DNA from: Clostridioides difficile
GTDB lineage: Bacteria > Bacillota > Clostridia > Peptostreptococcales > Peptostreptococcaceae
Reading direction: 5' to 3'
DNA: 64,000 nt
Assembly: GCA_012955965.1 (NCBI GenBank)
Contig: JABBZI010000005.1
Coordinates: forward strand, 62,001-126,000
Part shown: positions 18,106 through 25,779 of the stretch, piece after piece
Layout: every line of letters starts with the position of its first letter
Position numbering within the stretch: position 1 is the first letter of the stretch
Notes under the pieces: generated by a model
What the model was told of the DNA's origin: nothing
Databases searched by the model: none
The model's input: only the letters and a program-made list of their open reading frames with translations
Made by a program: the position numbers and the translations under genes

Positions 18106-18775
18106 GTTTATCGTCCTCCTTTGATTCACTTAATTGTATTATTCCTTTAATAATCTCAACACCAGCAGAACCTATTATAAATAGTATCCACGAAAAAGAC
18201 CAAATTTGAAATAGCATACTTGTAATTAGATATATAGCAACTATTACAATCCAGTATGCACTTATGAATGACTTGTAAGCTGGATTTATATCATCATAAT
18301 TTGTTTTAAATTCTTTGAATTCTTTTGTTGAAGTATCATTATATAGAGCATAGTTTGGTTTGGTCATTTGATTATAAACTAGTAGTCCTACTCCAATTGC
18401 TATTAATATAAGCATTAAAAGAATTCCTAGAGTTGGTTCTATACCAAAGCTCACAATTGAGACTACAAATAAGAATGGGCTTATTATAAAAAGAGCAATT
18501 GCTATTGATGCTCTTAAGGCTCTTTTCTTTTTTTCCTCAATTAATTCAGAAGGTATAAAATATGGTTCTTTAACACTTTCAATTAATTCAGATAAATCAC
18601 CAATTCCTGAGATTACCGAATTATATGCTTCTTGTTCTGTTTTACCATCTTGTATTTGGTCGTTGTATTTTTCTTTTAGATTTTCAAATAATTCATCTTT
18701 AAGTTCTTTAACTTTTTTGGTTTCATTAATTCCTGTAAAGCTATTATCAATATAAGTACGTATTTTATCTAACAT
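18098..18775 (-). CDS. HAAS/DUF1700-type membrane protein
   Basis: A 225-residue protein. The first ~70 residues form a soluble helical domain (ELKDELFENLKEKYND, EAYNSVISGIGDLSELI) typical of HAAS or 'permease prefix' domains paired with PadR regulators. Four hydrophobic segments follow: about residues 88-108, 112-132, 170-188 and 192-210. The ribosome site AGGAGGTG precedes ATG 18775. It lies 11 nt after the PadR gene and overlaps the DUF4097 gene, so all three form one operon. It probably acts as a membrane sensor or partner for the DUF4097 protein. Confidence 0.8.
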   Translation of the reverse strand: MLDKIRTYIDNSFTGINETKKVKELKDELFENLKEKYNDQIQDGKTEQEAYNSVISGIGDLSELIESVKEPYFIPSELIEEKKKRALRASIAIALFIISPFLFVVSIVSFGIEPTLGILLMLILIAIGVGLLVYNQMTKPNYALYNDTSTKEFKEFKTNYDDINPAYKSFISAYWIVIVAIYLITSMLFQIWSFSWILFIIGSAGVEIIKGIIQLSESKEDDKHE

Positions 18776-18786
18776 ATTTTCACCTC

Positions 18787-19107
18787 CTAAATTAATATGT
18801 CTATTAATGCTTTTGTGTTATCCCATTCTTCACGGCTTTTTATATATTTTTCTCTGCCTATTTTTGTTATAGAATAATATTTTCTTCTAGCTCCAGTAGC
18901 TTCATCTCCCCAATAAGAGGTTATTGCACCAGATTGTTCAAGTCTACGAAATGCTGTATATAGAGTAGCTTCTTTTAACTCATACAATCCATCGGTCTTT
19001 TCAAGTATAGATTTATTAATCTCATAACCATAACTGTCTTTTTCAAGTAAATGTTTTAAGATAATTGTTTCTGTATGACCTCTTATCATGTCAGATGCGA
19101 TTGTCAT
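18787..19107 (-). CDS. PadR family transcriptional regulator
   Basis: A 106-residue winged-helix repressor. MIRGHTETIILKHLLEKDSYGYEI is the standard PadR opening, then LKEATLYTAFRRLEQSG (recognition helix) and TGARRKYYSIT (wing). The C terminus is short, as in the PadR-s2 group. Start at 19107: GGAGG (19116-19120) sits 8 nt upstream, while upstream in-frame ATG/GTG codons would overlap that site. It heads the operon with the HAAS and DUF4097 genes. A perfect inverted repeat overlaps its promoter (19131-19167), suggesting autorepression. Confidence 0.9.
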   Translation of the reverse strand: MTIASDMIRGHTETIILKHLLEKDSYGYEINKSILEKTDGLYELKEATLYTAFRRLEQSGAITSYWGDEATGARRKYYSITKIGREKYIKSREEWDNTKALIDILI

Positions 19108-19130
19108 GAGCATCACCTCCGATTAAATAT

Positions 19131-19167
19131 ATAATACTTTGATATACCTCGCCTGTCAAGGTATATC
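19131..19167 (-). promoter_or_regulatory. PadR operon promoter with overlapping inverted repeat
   Basis: Minus-strand TTGACA (19154-19159), a 17-nt spacer and TATTAT (19131-19136). A perfect 9-bp inverted repeat, GATATACCT (19141-19149) with AGGTATATC (19159-19167), lies in the spacer and abuts the -35 box. This is the likely PadR operator. Confidence 0.75.
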
Positions 19168-19391
19168 ATGAGAAATTTTTTCACAGTGTTATTATAAGAT
19201 TATAAGAATTCATATGAAAATAATGTAAAAATTTTATGAATAATATGTTTTATATTTAGTTTTAGATAAATTTATATAGTTATTACCTTAAAAAATGATA
19301 AAAAAATTAATTAAATTTAGCAAAATAAGTGATATAATTAAAAAAGAAAAGAAATATGGATTTATTTGGAATAATTTTGACAATCTATTTA

Positions 19392-19403
19392 CTACACGTG
19401 TAG
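19392..19403. promoter_or_regulatory. 12-bp perfect palindrome upstream of the AgrC-like kinase
   Basis: CTACACGTGTAG is perfectly self-complementary and lies 68 nt before the preferred kinase start, in the untranslated leader. It could be a protein-binding site; no regulator is identified. Confidence 0.35.
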
Positions 19404-19471
19404 AGTCGTATATAATTAAATTATACGTAAAATATAAAAAACAATTTATCAATACGTTAGGAGAAAGTATT

Positions 19472-20812
19472 ATGATAAAGTCAGGCTTATTTTGGAATAT
19501 TTTCATTATGGTATCCTTTATAATAGAATGGTTTCTTTGTAAGAAAATGCTAGATTATACAAGTGAGCAAAAAATTTCTAATAGAAAAATAAATCTCTAT
19601 ATAGGTGGCATTATTATTTTTGCTAATATAATTTATTTTTTTGATGTGTCTCCAAATATAAGAGTAATTATATCTGTGATGATTACTGTTGTATTTTACA
19701 AAACCTCATATGATGTGAGGTTTGTGAAGTCTATATTAATATCCTTAATCTACTGGATGTTATTAATTGCTACAGATGCTTTAAGTATATCTTTAACAGT
19801 TTGGCTTAATTCTATGGATGATATGAGTAAGATGGCAACAGGAGATATATACAGAATTGAGTCGATTGTATCTGGAAAGATGCTTTTGATTTTGGCTTTA
19901 TTTTTATATAGAACACTAAAGATAAAATTGAATATAGAAATAAATAAAAAGACATTCTCTTATATAGTCATTCCAATAGTAGCGAATATAGCATCTTTTT
20001 TTATTATTTTTAAATACATATTTAATTCAAAGTCTGGTAGTGGAATGCGTAATAGTCAATTTGTTATGATTTCTATTGTACTGCTTATATCAAGTATTAT
20101 TTTAATCTTAATTGCTAAGAAGTTACAGCAATATAATACTTTAATGGTAGAAAATAATATGATTAAAAACGTTTTAAAATGTGAAAGTGAGTATTATGAA
20201 GATATAGAAAAGAAATATCTAAAGACTAGATTATTAAGTCATGACATGAAAAATCATCTATTGTGTATAAATGCCATGATTAAAAAAGGAATTGATGTTA
20301 CTTCATATTTAGATAATCTACAGGGTGAAATTAATGGTAATAACTTATTTTTTAATACTGGTAATTTCATATTAGATAGTATCTTAAATGAAAAGAAAGA
20401 AATTTGTGAGAAAAATAATATAGAACTAAAAACAGGAATAAATTTTAGCTATTGTGAAACTATTGAATTAGTAGATGTATGTCATATATTTTCTAATATT
20501 TTAGATAATGCTATTGAAGCATGTAATAAAATAGACAATGGAAATAGAGCAATTTGTATTAAAGGTGATGTCATGCAAAATTTTTATCTAATAAGAGTGG
20601 AAAATACTAAGGTAAATGAGATTATTACTAAAAATGGAGACATTATGACAGATAAAATAGGTCCTTTTCATGGTTTTGGAATAAAGAGTATAAAAAACTC
20701 TGTAAATAAGTATGGTGGTAACGTTGTAATTGAATATGATGATAAAAAATTTGTAGTTAAAATTGCTATACCACTTAAAAATGTAAAAAAAATAGTTAAT
20801 CATGTAATTTAA
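19472..20812 (+). CDS. AgrC/ComD-like GHKL sensor histidine kinase (orphan)
   Basis: A 446-residue membrane sensor. About six hydrophobic segments occupy residues 1-230, then a cytoplasmic kinase with the H box LLSHDMKNHLLCI, the N box NILDNAIEAC and the G box GFGIKSIKNSVNKYGG, the HATPase_c_5 type found in peptide-pheromone receptors. The ATG at 19472 has a TAGGAGA site; an in-frame ATG at 19295 has no ribosome site and would add ~59 non-hydrophobic residues, so it is rejected. No LytTR response regulator, AgrB or AgrD lies nearby, so its partner is elsewhere. Ligand unknown. Confidence 0.82.
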   Translation: MIKSGLFWNIFIMVSFIIEWFLCKKMLDYTSEQKISNRKINLYIGGIIIFANIIYFFDVSPNIRVIISVMITVVFYKTSYDVRFVKSILISLIYWMLLIATDALSISLTVWLNSMDDMSKMATGDIYRIESIVSGKMLLILALFLYRTLKIKLNIEINKKTFSYIVIPIVANIASFFIIFKYIFNSKSGSGMRNSQFVMISIVLLISSIILILIAKKLQQYNTLMVENNMIKNVLKCESEYYEDIEKKYLKTRLLSHDMKNHLLCINAMIKKGIDVTSYLDNLQGEINGNNLFFNTGNFILDSILNEKKEICEKNNIELKTGINFSYCETIELVDVCHIFSNILDNAIEACNKIDNGNRAICIKGDVMQNFYLIRVENTKVNEIITKNGDIMTDKIGPFHGFGIKSIKNSVNKYGGNVVIEYDDKKFVVKIAIPLKNVKKIVNHVI

Positions 20813-20928
20813 TATATATAGATAAAGTCTATAATTCTGTGTACATATTGAAATTATTTATTACTTATTAAGATTTTTCAAAGTTGGGATATTATACATA
20901 TTATAAATGGGGCATATTAATAAGCTTA

Positions 20929-20948
20929 AGATAGTAAGCTTTTTATTG
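20929..20948 (+). terminator. Probable terminator after the AgrC-like gene
   Basis: Short stem AAGCTTA/TAAGCTT at about 20930-20942 followed by TTTTATT. Confidence 0.5.
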
Positions 20949-20951
20949 TGA

Positions 20952-21008
20952 TAAATAAAAAAAGAAGTTGCATCAAAAATAGAAAAATTCTTTAAAGATG
21001 TAACTTCT
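20952..21008 (-). terminator. Terminator of the HD-domain gene
   Basis: Stem AGAAGTTGCATC (20963-20974) with 20997-21008, one mismatch pair, followed on the minus strand by a long T-rich tract (20950-20962). Confidence 0.7.
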
Positions 21009-21027
21009 ATGTTATATGTATGAGAGG

Positions 21028-21597
21028 CTATATCGCCATTTCTGGGATTAAGCTTCTCATAGCTTCTATAGTTGTTTGAATAAGTTTATCAAGTTCCCAG
21101 CCAAGCATTTCTGCACCACTTCTTATAACATCTCGAGAACAGCCAGCAGCAAATGACTTGTCTTTAAATTTCTTTTTAACAGATTTTAATTCTAAATCAG
21201 AAACACTCTTTGAAGGACGCATTATTGCAGCAGCACCAATTAAACCAGTAAGTTCATCTACAGCAAACAATACCTTTTCCATAAATTGTTCTGGCTTGAC
21301 ATCTGAGCCAGTTAGTCCATACCCGTGACTTACAGTAGAATCGATTATCGATTTATCTAAATCAAGCTCTGTCATTAATTCTCTTTGCTTAACACAATGC
21401 TCATCAGGATACATTTCAAAATCTAAGTCATGTAAAAGTCCAACTACTTCCCAAAATTCTACTCTCTCAGGGTCATATTCTTTTGCATAGTATCTCATAA
21501 CTCCAGATACGACTTGAGCGTGTCTTATATGAAATTCTTCCTTATTGTATTTTTTTAGTATTTCCCATGCTTGTTCTATATTTGGCATGTAACTCAT
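21028..21597 (-). CDS. HD-domain phosphohydrolase-like protein
   Basis: A 189-residue cytosolic protein. Metal-binding HD features are visible: HIRHAQVVSGVMRYYAKEY (first His), VGLLHDLDFE (the HD pair) and a later DELTGLIGA segment with the conserved Asp. It resembles small HDIG hydrolases annotated as predicted hydrolases in Clostridia; the substrate is unknown. The start at 21597 follows GAGGAGTG. An upstream ATG at 21651 would place that ribosome site inside the gene. Monocistronic, with its own terminator. Confidence 0.8.
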   Translation of the reverse strand: MSYMPNIEQAWEILKKYNKEEFHIRHAQVVSGVMRYYAKEYDPERVEFWEVVGLLHDLDFEMYPDEHCVKQRELMTELDLDKSIIDSTVSHGYGLTGSDVKPEQFMEKVLFAVDELTGLIGAAAIMRPSKSVSDLELKSVKKKFKDKSFAAGCSRDVIRSGAEMLGWELDKLIQTTIEAMRSLIPEMAI

Positions 21598-21779
21598 TTT
21601 TATCACTCCTCTAGCTGAATATTTTGAATTTTTATAAAGTTTATTTTCCATTGATTATATCAATCAATTTCCAATACGTCAACACACTGATACACAATTT
21701 TGCATGTAAATTCAGAAATTAGTGAAAATTAAATTTTTATACTTAATTTTATGTTTAAAATCTTTATATTTAGATTCTG

Positions 21780-21807
21780 TGTATCTAAAGTTGTGTATCT
21801 AAAGTTT
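21780..21807. repeat. 14-nt direct tandem duplication at the 3' end of the MFS gene
   Basis: TGTGTATCTAAAGT occurs twice head to tail (21780-21793 and 21794-21807). The second copy contains the stop codon and last codons of the MFS gene, so an ancestral copy probably ended at the same place. Confidence 0.8.
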
Positions 21808-23049
21808 TTCATTCTTCAATGTTATCTTTGATATAAATGCTATAAGTAATGTAATAAATCCGACTCCTATTATAATAACATACACTTTATCTGATAATAA
21901 ATCGAAAAGCCTGCCATATATAACCTGACCAAGGGGCATTGCGATTGATGTTCCTGCAAAAAGAATAGCCATAACTTTTCCTAGCAGTTCGTTTGGAGTT
22001 TTTAATTGTATGATTGTTATAACATATACTGAGATAAGAGTTGTTGTAAAAAATATTAGCATAGAGGATACAATAAAGATTAAAAATGGAACTGGGAATC
22101 CTGTATTTAATATAAATGGGTACACTGAAAATGCCATTGGTATAAATATAAGTGCACATATGATGAAACAAATATGTAAATTAGTTATTTTCAGATGCTT
22201 TGAGAAAATACCAATACTCACAGCAGCTATTAATGAACTAAAAGATATTGCTCCTTCTGCTATACCATATAGAAAGTTATTAGCTTCCATAGTTATTTTT
22301 ACTATATAGGGGATACCTACAATTAGCATAGAAGTTAAAACTAGATTTATTGACATTGCTAAAAAAAGTATTTTTAATGTAAACCTATTTTCCTTACATA
22401 TATGGATGATACCATCTTTTATATCAATAAATATGGTTTTTATAATATTGTAAGTTTGTTCCTGTTTAACAAAAGGAATCTGTATAAATATCTCCATAAT
22501 CGCGGATAAAAAGAAACTTATACAACTGATAACGACAATTGCATTAATACCAATGATACCATACAAAACACCTCCTAATACAGGTCCTGCTATATTTGTA
22601 AGAGAGGCAACTCCAGCTACGATACCATTTGCATTTATTAAATGTTCATTATCTACTAAAATGGGTGTACTTGACTGAACTGTTGGTTGATACATTGTGC
22701 TTATGACTGAAAGTATGGTCATAATAATTCCTACAAGTAGTATTGAACCATTATCATTAAATAAGAAGACTGATAAGATTAGTACAGCGACACTACTTGA
22801 AAAATCAAAAATAACTATTAAGTTTCTTCTGTTGAATATATCTGCAATAGCTCCACCAATAGGGGAGAATACTATAATTGGGATTGAAGATACTGCAAGT
22901 ATTGTAGCAAATATTTCTGCTTTACCAGTCATATCAAGTATGTAGAGGGATAAAGCAAACTTGAGGATTGATGCACCAAATAATGAAATTATTTGACCTA
23001 AGACCATTAAGTTGAAATTTTTATTAAAAGTATTTAATGATTTTACCAT
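21799..23049 (-). CDS. MFS efflux transporter
   Basis: A 416-residue integral membrane protein with about 12 hydrophobic segments. N-terminal NFNLMVLGQIISLFGASILKFALSLYILDMTG and the loop GGAIADIFNRRNLIVIFD (MFS motif A) match the MFS_3 branch of macrolide-efflux and related drug or siderophore exporters. It starts 8 nt after the stop of the small membrane protein gene, in an operon headed by a TetR regulator. Drug export under TetR control is likely; the substrate cannot be named. Confidence 0.83.
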   Translation of the reverse strand: MVKSLNTFNKNFNLMVLGQIISLFGASILKFALSLYILDMTGKAEIFATILAVSSIPIIVFSPIGGAIADIFNRRNLIVIFDFSSSVAVLILSVFLFNDNGSILLVGIIMTILSVISTMYQPTVQSSTPILVDNEHLINANGIVAGVASLTNIAGPVLGGVLYGIIGINAIVVISCISFFLSAIMEIFIQIPFVKQEQTYNIIKTIFIDIKDGIIHICKENRFTLKILFLAMSINLVLTSMLIVGIPYIVKITMEANNFLYGIAEGAISFSSLIAAVSIGIFSKHLKITNLHICFIICALIFIPMAFSVYPFILNTGFPVPFLIFIVSSMLIFFTTTLISVYVITIIQLKTPNELLGKVMAILFAGTSIAMPLGQVIYGRLFDLLSDKVYVIIIGVGFITLLIAFISKITLKNEKL

Positions 23050-23057
23050 ATATACAC

Positions 23058-23291
23058 CTACCTATCTAAGATTATCAAAATATTTATAATAATCGCTATG
23101 ATAGCAATGACTATAAGGAAATTTTTTCTTGTTTTAATTCCTAATATTATTATGAATGCAGAAAATATTATGGATAAGATAGAGTAGAATGGCATAAGTT
23201 CGCTGCTAGGGTCTATTAGTTTTGTGTGGATATTTAGTTTGTCATTTATTTTGTAAATAATATCATTTATTTTTTGTATTAGTTCAATCAT
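23058..23291 (-). CDS. Small two-helix membrane protein in the TetR-MFS operon
   Basis: A 77-residue protein with hydrophilic residues 1-30 and two hydrophobic segments (about 34-50 and 55-74) joined by a KTRKN turn. I recognise no family. A strong AGGAGGGG site precedes the ATG. It lies 50 nt after the TetR gene and 8 nt before the MFS gene on the same strand, so it is probably cotranscribed and may support the transporter. Confidence 0.75.
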   Translation of the reverse strand: MIELIQKINDIIYKINDKLNIHTKLIDPSSELMPFYSILSIIFSAFIIILGIKTRKNFLIVIAIIAIIINILIILDR

Positions 23292-23341
23292 ATTACCCCT
23301 CCTAGTTATAAAGAAATGTTTAGAAAATTTATTTTAAATTA

Positions 23342-23920
23342 TTACTCAAGTATGTGTTCTACAAGATTGTCTACCATAAAATCAAACACCTCAATGTAGT
23401 CATATCCAATATCTTCTTTTAGCAATAGACTTGACAGTAGGGCATTGCAAACACCAAAGGCTTTTTCTTTATCTATTTTTAACTTGAGATTATATCTTTC
23501 AATTAAGTTGTAAAAACTCTGTACATTATTATATTCAAGTTCTGAAAGCATCTCTTTAGGTATCTTATTTAATAAAGAGATATAATCAGCATTATTTGGT
23601 GAATATAAGAATGGATTTTTATCATATAATCGATACAACATCTTTAAGGCTTTTGCGAAACCCTCTTTTTGAGGCATGTCACTTAAAATTTCATCTACTG
23701 ATAATATAAGTTTGTTTTGAATCCCATTTAGTACTTCAAAAAACAACTTTTCTTTTGAATCAAAGAACGTATAGAAAGAACCTTTTGCAATTCCTGATTT
23801 TGAACAAAGTTCATCAATGTTAGTTTTTTTGTATCCATACTTAGACCAGTTAATTTCACATTCTGAAATTAGTCTTTTTCTAATATTATTTTTTTCTATT
23901 TCTGTAAAGCTTTTAGCCAT
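23342..23920 (-). CDS. TetR family transcriptional regulator
   Basis: A 192-residue repressor. The N-terminal helix-turn-helix is clear (WSKYGYKKTNIDELCSKSG and IAKGSFYTFFDSKEKLF, residues ~25-60). The C-terminal ligand domain is not recognisable by motif. The ATG at 23920 lies 10 nt after AGAAAGG; an in-frame TTG at 23929 is too close to that site. It is the first gene of the operon with a small membrane protein and an MFS exporter. A 44-nt perfect inverted repeat over its promoter is the likely operator. Confidence 0.9.
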   Translation of the reverse strand: MAKSFTEIEKNNIRKRLISECEINWSKYGYKKTNIDELCSKSGIAKGSFYTFFDSKEKLFFEVLNGIQNKLILSVDEILSDMPQKEGFAKALKMLYRLYDKNPFLYSPNNADYISLLNKIPKEMLSELEYNNVQSFYNLIERYNLKLKIDKEKAFGVCNALLSSLLLKEDIGYDYIEVFDFMVDNLVEHILE

Positions 23921-23944
23921 ATTTATCAATCCTTTCTAAAAACA

Positions 23945-23988
23945 TATATATCTATGACTTAAATAATATTTTAAGTCATAGATATATA
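23945..23988. promoter_or_regulatory. Long perfect inverted repeat, probable TetR operator
   Basis: Two 19-bp perfectly complementary arms (23945-23963 and 23970-23988) with a 6-nt spacer, core TATGACTT/AAGTCATA. It overlaps the end of the -10 box and covers the expected transcription start of the TetR operon. Confidence 0.85.
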
Positions 23989-24014
23989 GTATTATTCATT
24001 TGTAAATCTGTCAA
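23986..24014 (-). promoter_or_regulatory. Promoter of the TetR-MFS operon
   Basis: Minus-strand TTGACA (24009-24014), a 17-nt spacer and TACTAT (23986-23991). The -10 box touches the large inverted repeat. Confidence 0.75.
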
Positions 24015-24103
24015 GCATTTTAAATAATACGATTTTAATTAATATAGAAAAACGTTAACTTGAAAAATTTTTTTAAGGTAAACGTTTATGAAAAAAAGAA
24101 ATG

Positions 24104-24130
24104 TTTACATAACGAATAAATGGCTATAAT
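24104..24130 (+). promoter_or_regulatory. Candidate gapN promoter
   Basis: TTTACA (24104-24109) and TATAAT (24125-24130) with a short 15-nt spacer. Upstream lies a near-palindrome, AAACGTTAACTT (24050-24061) with AAGGTAAACGTTT (24075-24087), which could bind a metabolic regulator. Confidence 0.5.
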
Positions 24131-24169
24131 TTAAATACACAAAGTTATATCAGAGAGAGGAATAAAAAT

Positions 24170-25630
24170 ATGTTTAATGAACTTAGAGCAAAAGAAAATG
24201 TATATAAAAATTTAATAAATGGAAAATGGGTGGAATCTAATTCAAGAAAGCCAATAGAAATTTACTCACCAATAGATAATTCTCTTGTTGGTAAAGTACA
24301 ATCTATGACAAAACATGAAGTAGATGAAGCCATTGAAAATACAAAAGAGAGTATAAAGGTATGGGCTGAAATGCCTGTATACAAGAGAGCTAATATATTC
24401 CATAAGGCTGCTGATTTATTGTTAGAAAATATGGATGAAATAGCAAATATATTGGTACTTGAAATAGCAAAAGATATAAAGTCTGCAAGAGCAGAGGTTG
24501 AAAGAACTGCTGACTTTTTAAGATACACAGCTGATGTAGGAAAAAATATGGAAGGTGAAGCTATTAGTGGCGATAACTTCCCTGGTGGGACAAGAAATAA
24601 AATGTCTTATGTTTCAAGGGTTCCATTAGGTACTGTTTTAGCGATATCTCCTTTTAATTATCCTGTGAATTTATCAATGTCAAAGATTGCACCAGCACTT
24701 ATTGGTGGAAATGCAGTTGTATTAAAGCCTGCCACACAAGGAGCTATTAGTGCACTTCATGTAGTAGAAATTATGAGAAAAGCTGGGATACCAGATGGAG
24801 TACTTAATACTATTACAGGTAGGGGTAGCGAGATAGGGGATTATGTTGTAACTCATAAAGGAATTAATTTTATTAACTTTACTGGTAGCACTGAAGTTGG
24901 TCAACATATATCTAAAATATCTAAAATGGTACCATTATTATTGGAACTTGGTGGAAAAGATGCGGCTATAGTATTAGAAGATGCAGACTTGGATTTTGCA
25001 GCTAAGAATATAGTGTCTGGAGCTTATTCATACTCAGGTCAAAGATGTACAGCAGTGAAGAGAATCTTAGTACAAGAGAGTGTAGCTGATAAATTAGTGG
25101 AAAAGATAAAACCATTAGTGGAGGAGTTAACAATTGGAAACCCAATGGATGAAGTAGTTATAACACCTCTTATAGATAATAAAGCGACTGATTTTGTTCA
25201 AAGTTTAGTTGACGATGCACTACATAAAGGAGCAAAGTTAATAACAGGTAATGTCAGAAAAAATAATTTATTCTATCCAACATTATTAGATAATGTAAAT
25301 GTAGATATGAAGATTGCTTGGGAGGAGCCTTTTGGTCCAGTACTTCCAATTATAAGAGTTAAAGACATAAATCAAGCAATTGAAATTGCTAATCAGTCAG
25401 AGTATGGGCTTCAATCATCAGTGTTTACAAGTGATATTGATAGAGCATTTTATGTTGCTGATAAGCTTGAAGTTGGAACTGTTCAAATAAATAACAAGAC
25501 TGAAAGAGGACCAGACCACTTCCCATTCTTGGGTGTAAAGGCATCTGGTATGGGAACTCAAGGTGTTAAGTATTCAATTGAGGCTATGACTAGACCTAAG
25601 GCAGTAGTGGTAAATGTTAAAGAGTTATAA
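24170..25630 (+). CDS. gapN: NADP-dependent non-phosphorylating glyceraldehyde-3-phosphate dehydrogenase
   Basis: Aldehyde dehydrogenase superfamily enzyme that oxidises glyceraldehyde 3-phosphate directly to 3-phosphoglycerate, making NADPH and bypassing ATP formation. At 486 residues it is full length. Glu259 in LLLELGGKDA and catalytic Cys293 in SGQRCTAVKR keep the family's 34-residue spacing. NFTGSTEVGQ lies at the cofactor turn, and the C-terminal INNKTERGPDHFPFLGVKASG, given here in part, is characteristic of GapN. GAGAGAGG precedes the ATG. It is monocistronic with a strong terminator and diverges from the TetR operon. Confidence 0.93.
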   Translation: MFNELRAKENVYKNLINGKWVESNSRKPIEIYSPIDNSLVGKVQSMTKHEVDEAIENTKESIKVWAEMPVYKRANIFHKAADLLLENMDEIANILVLEIAKDIKSARAEVERTADFLRYTADVGKNMEGEAISGDNFPGGTRNKMSYVSRVPLGTVLAISPFNYPVNLSMSKIAPALIGGNAVVLKPATQGAISALHVVEIMRKAGIPDGVLNTITGRGSEIGDYVVTHKGINFINFTGSTEVGQHISKISKMVPLLLELGGKDAAIVLEDADLDFAAKNIVSGAYSYSGQRCTAVKRILVQESVADKLVEKIKPLVEELTIGNPMDEVVITPLIDNKATDFVQSLVDDALHKGAKLITGNVRKNNLFYPTLLDNVNVDMKIAWEEPFGPVLPIIRVKDINQAIEIANQSEYGLQSSVFTSDIDRAFYVADKLEVGTVQINNKTERGPDHFPFLGVKASGMGTQGVKYSIEAMTRPKAVVVNVKEL

Positions 25631-25691
25631 GTAAATGACTAGGAATAAATAAAATGATTATAGAAAGTAACTAAAATAGTCAGAAATATAA

Positions 25692-25727
25692 TAAAGTGGA
25701 GAATTTAATTCTCCACTTTATTTTTTA
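25692..25727 (+). terminator. Intrinsic terminator after gapN
   Basis: A perfect 12-bp stem (25692-25703 with 25709-25720), a 5-nt loop and a TTTTTT tail. A/T richness on both feet may let it also serve the convergent minus-strand gene. Confidence 0.9.
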
Positions 25728-25779
25728 AACTTTCATTTTTTATGTAATATATCTCTTAGAATAAATAACTTTGTACTGA

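Noticed and set aside
19295-19471. Longer N terminus for the AgrC-like kinase
   Set aside because: No ribosome site before 19295. ATG 19472 has TAGGAGA and begins directly with the first membrane segment.
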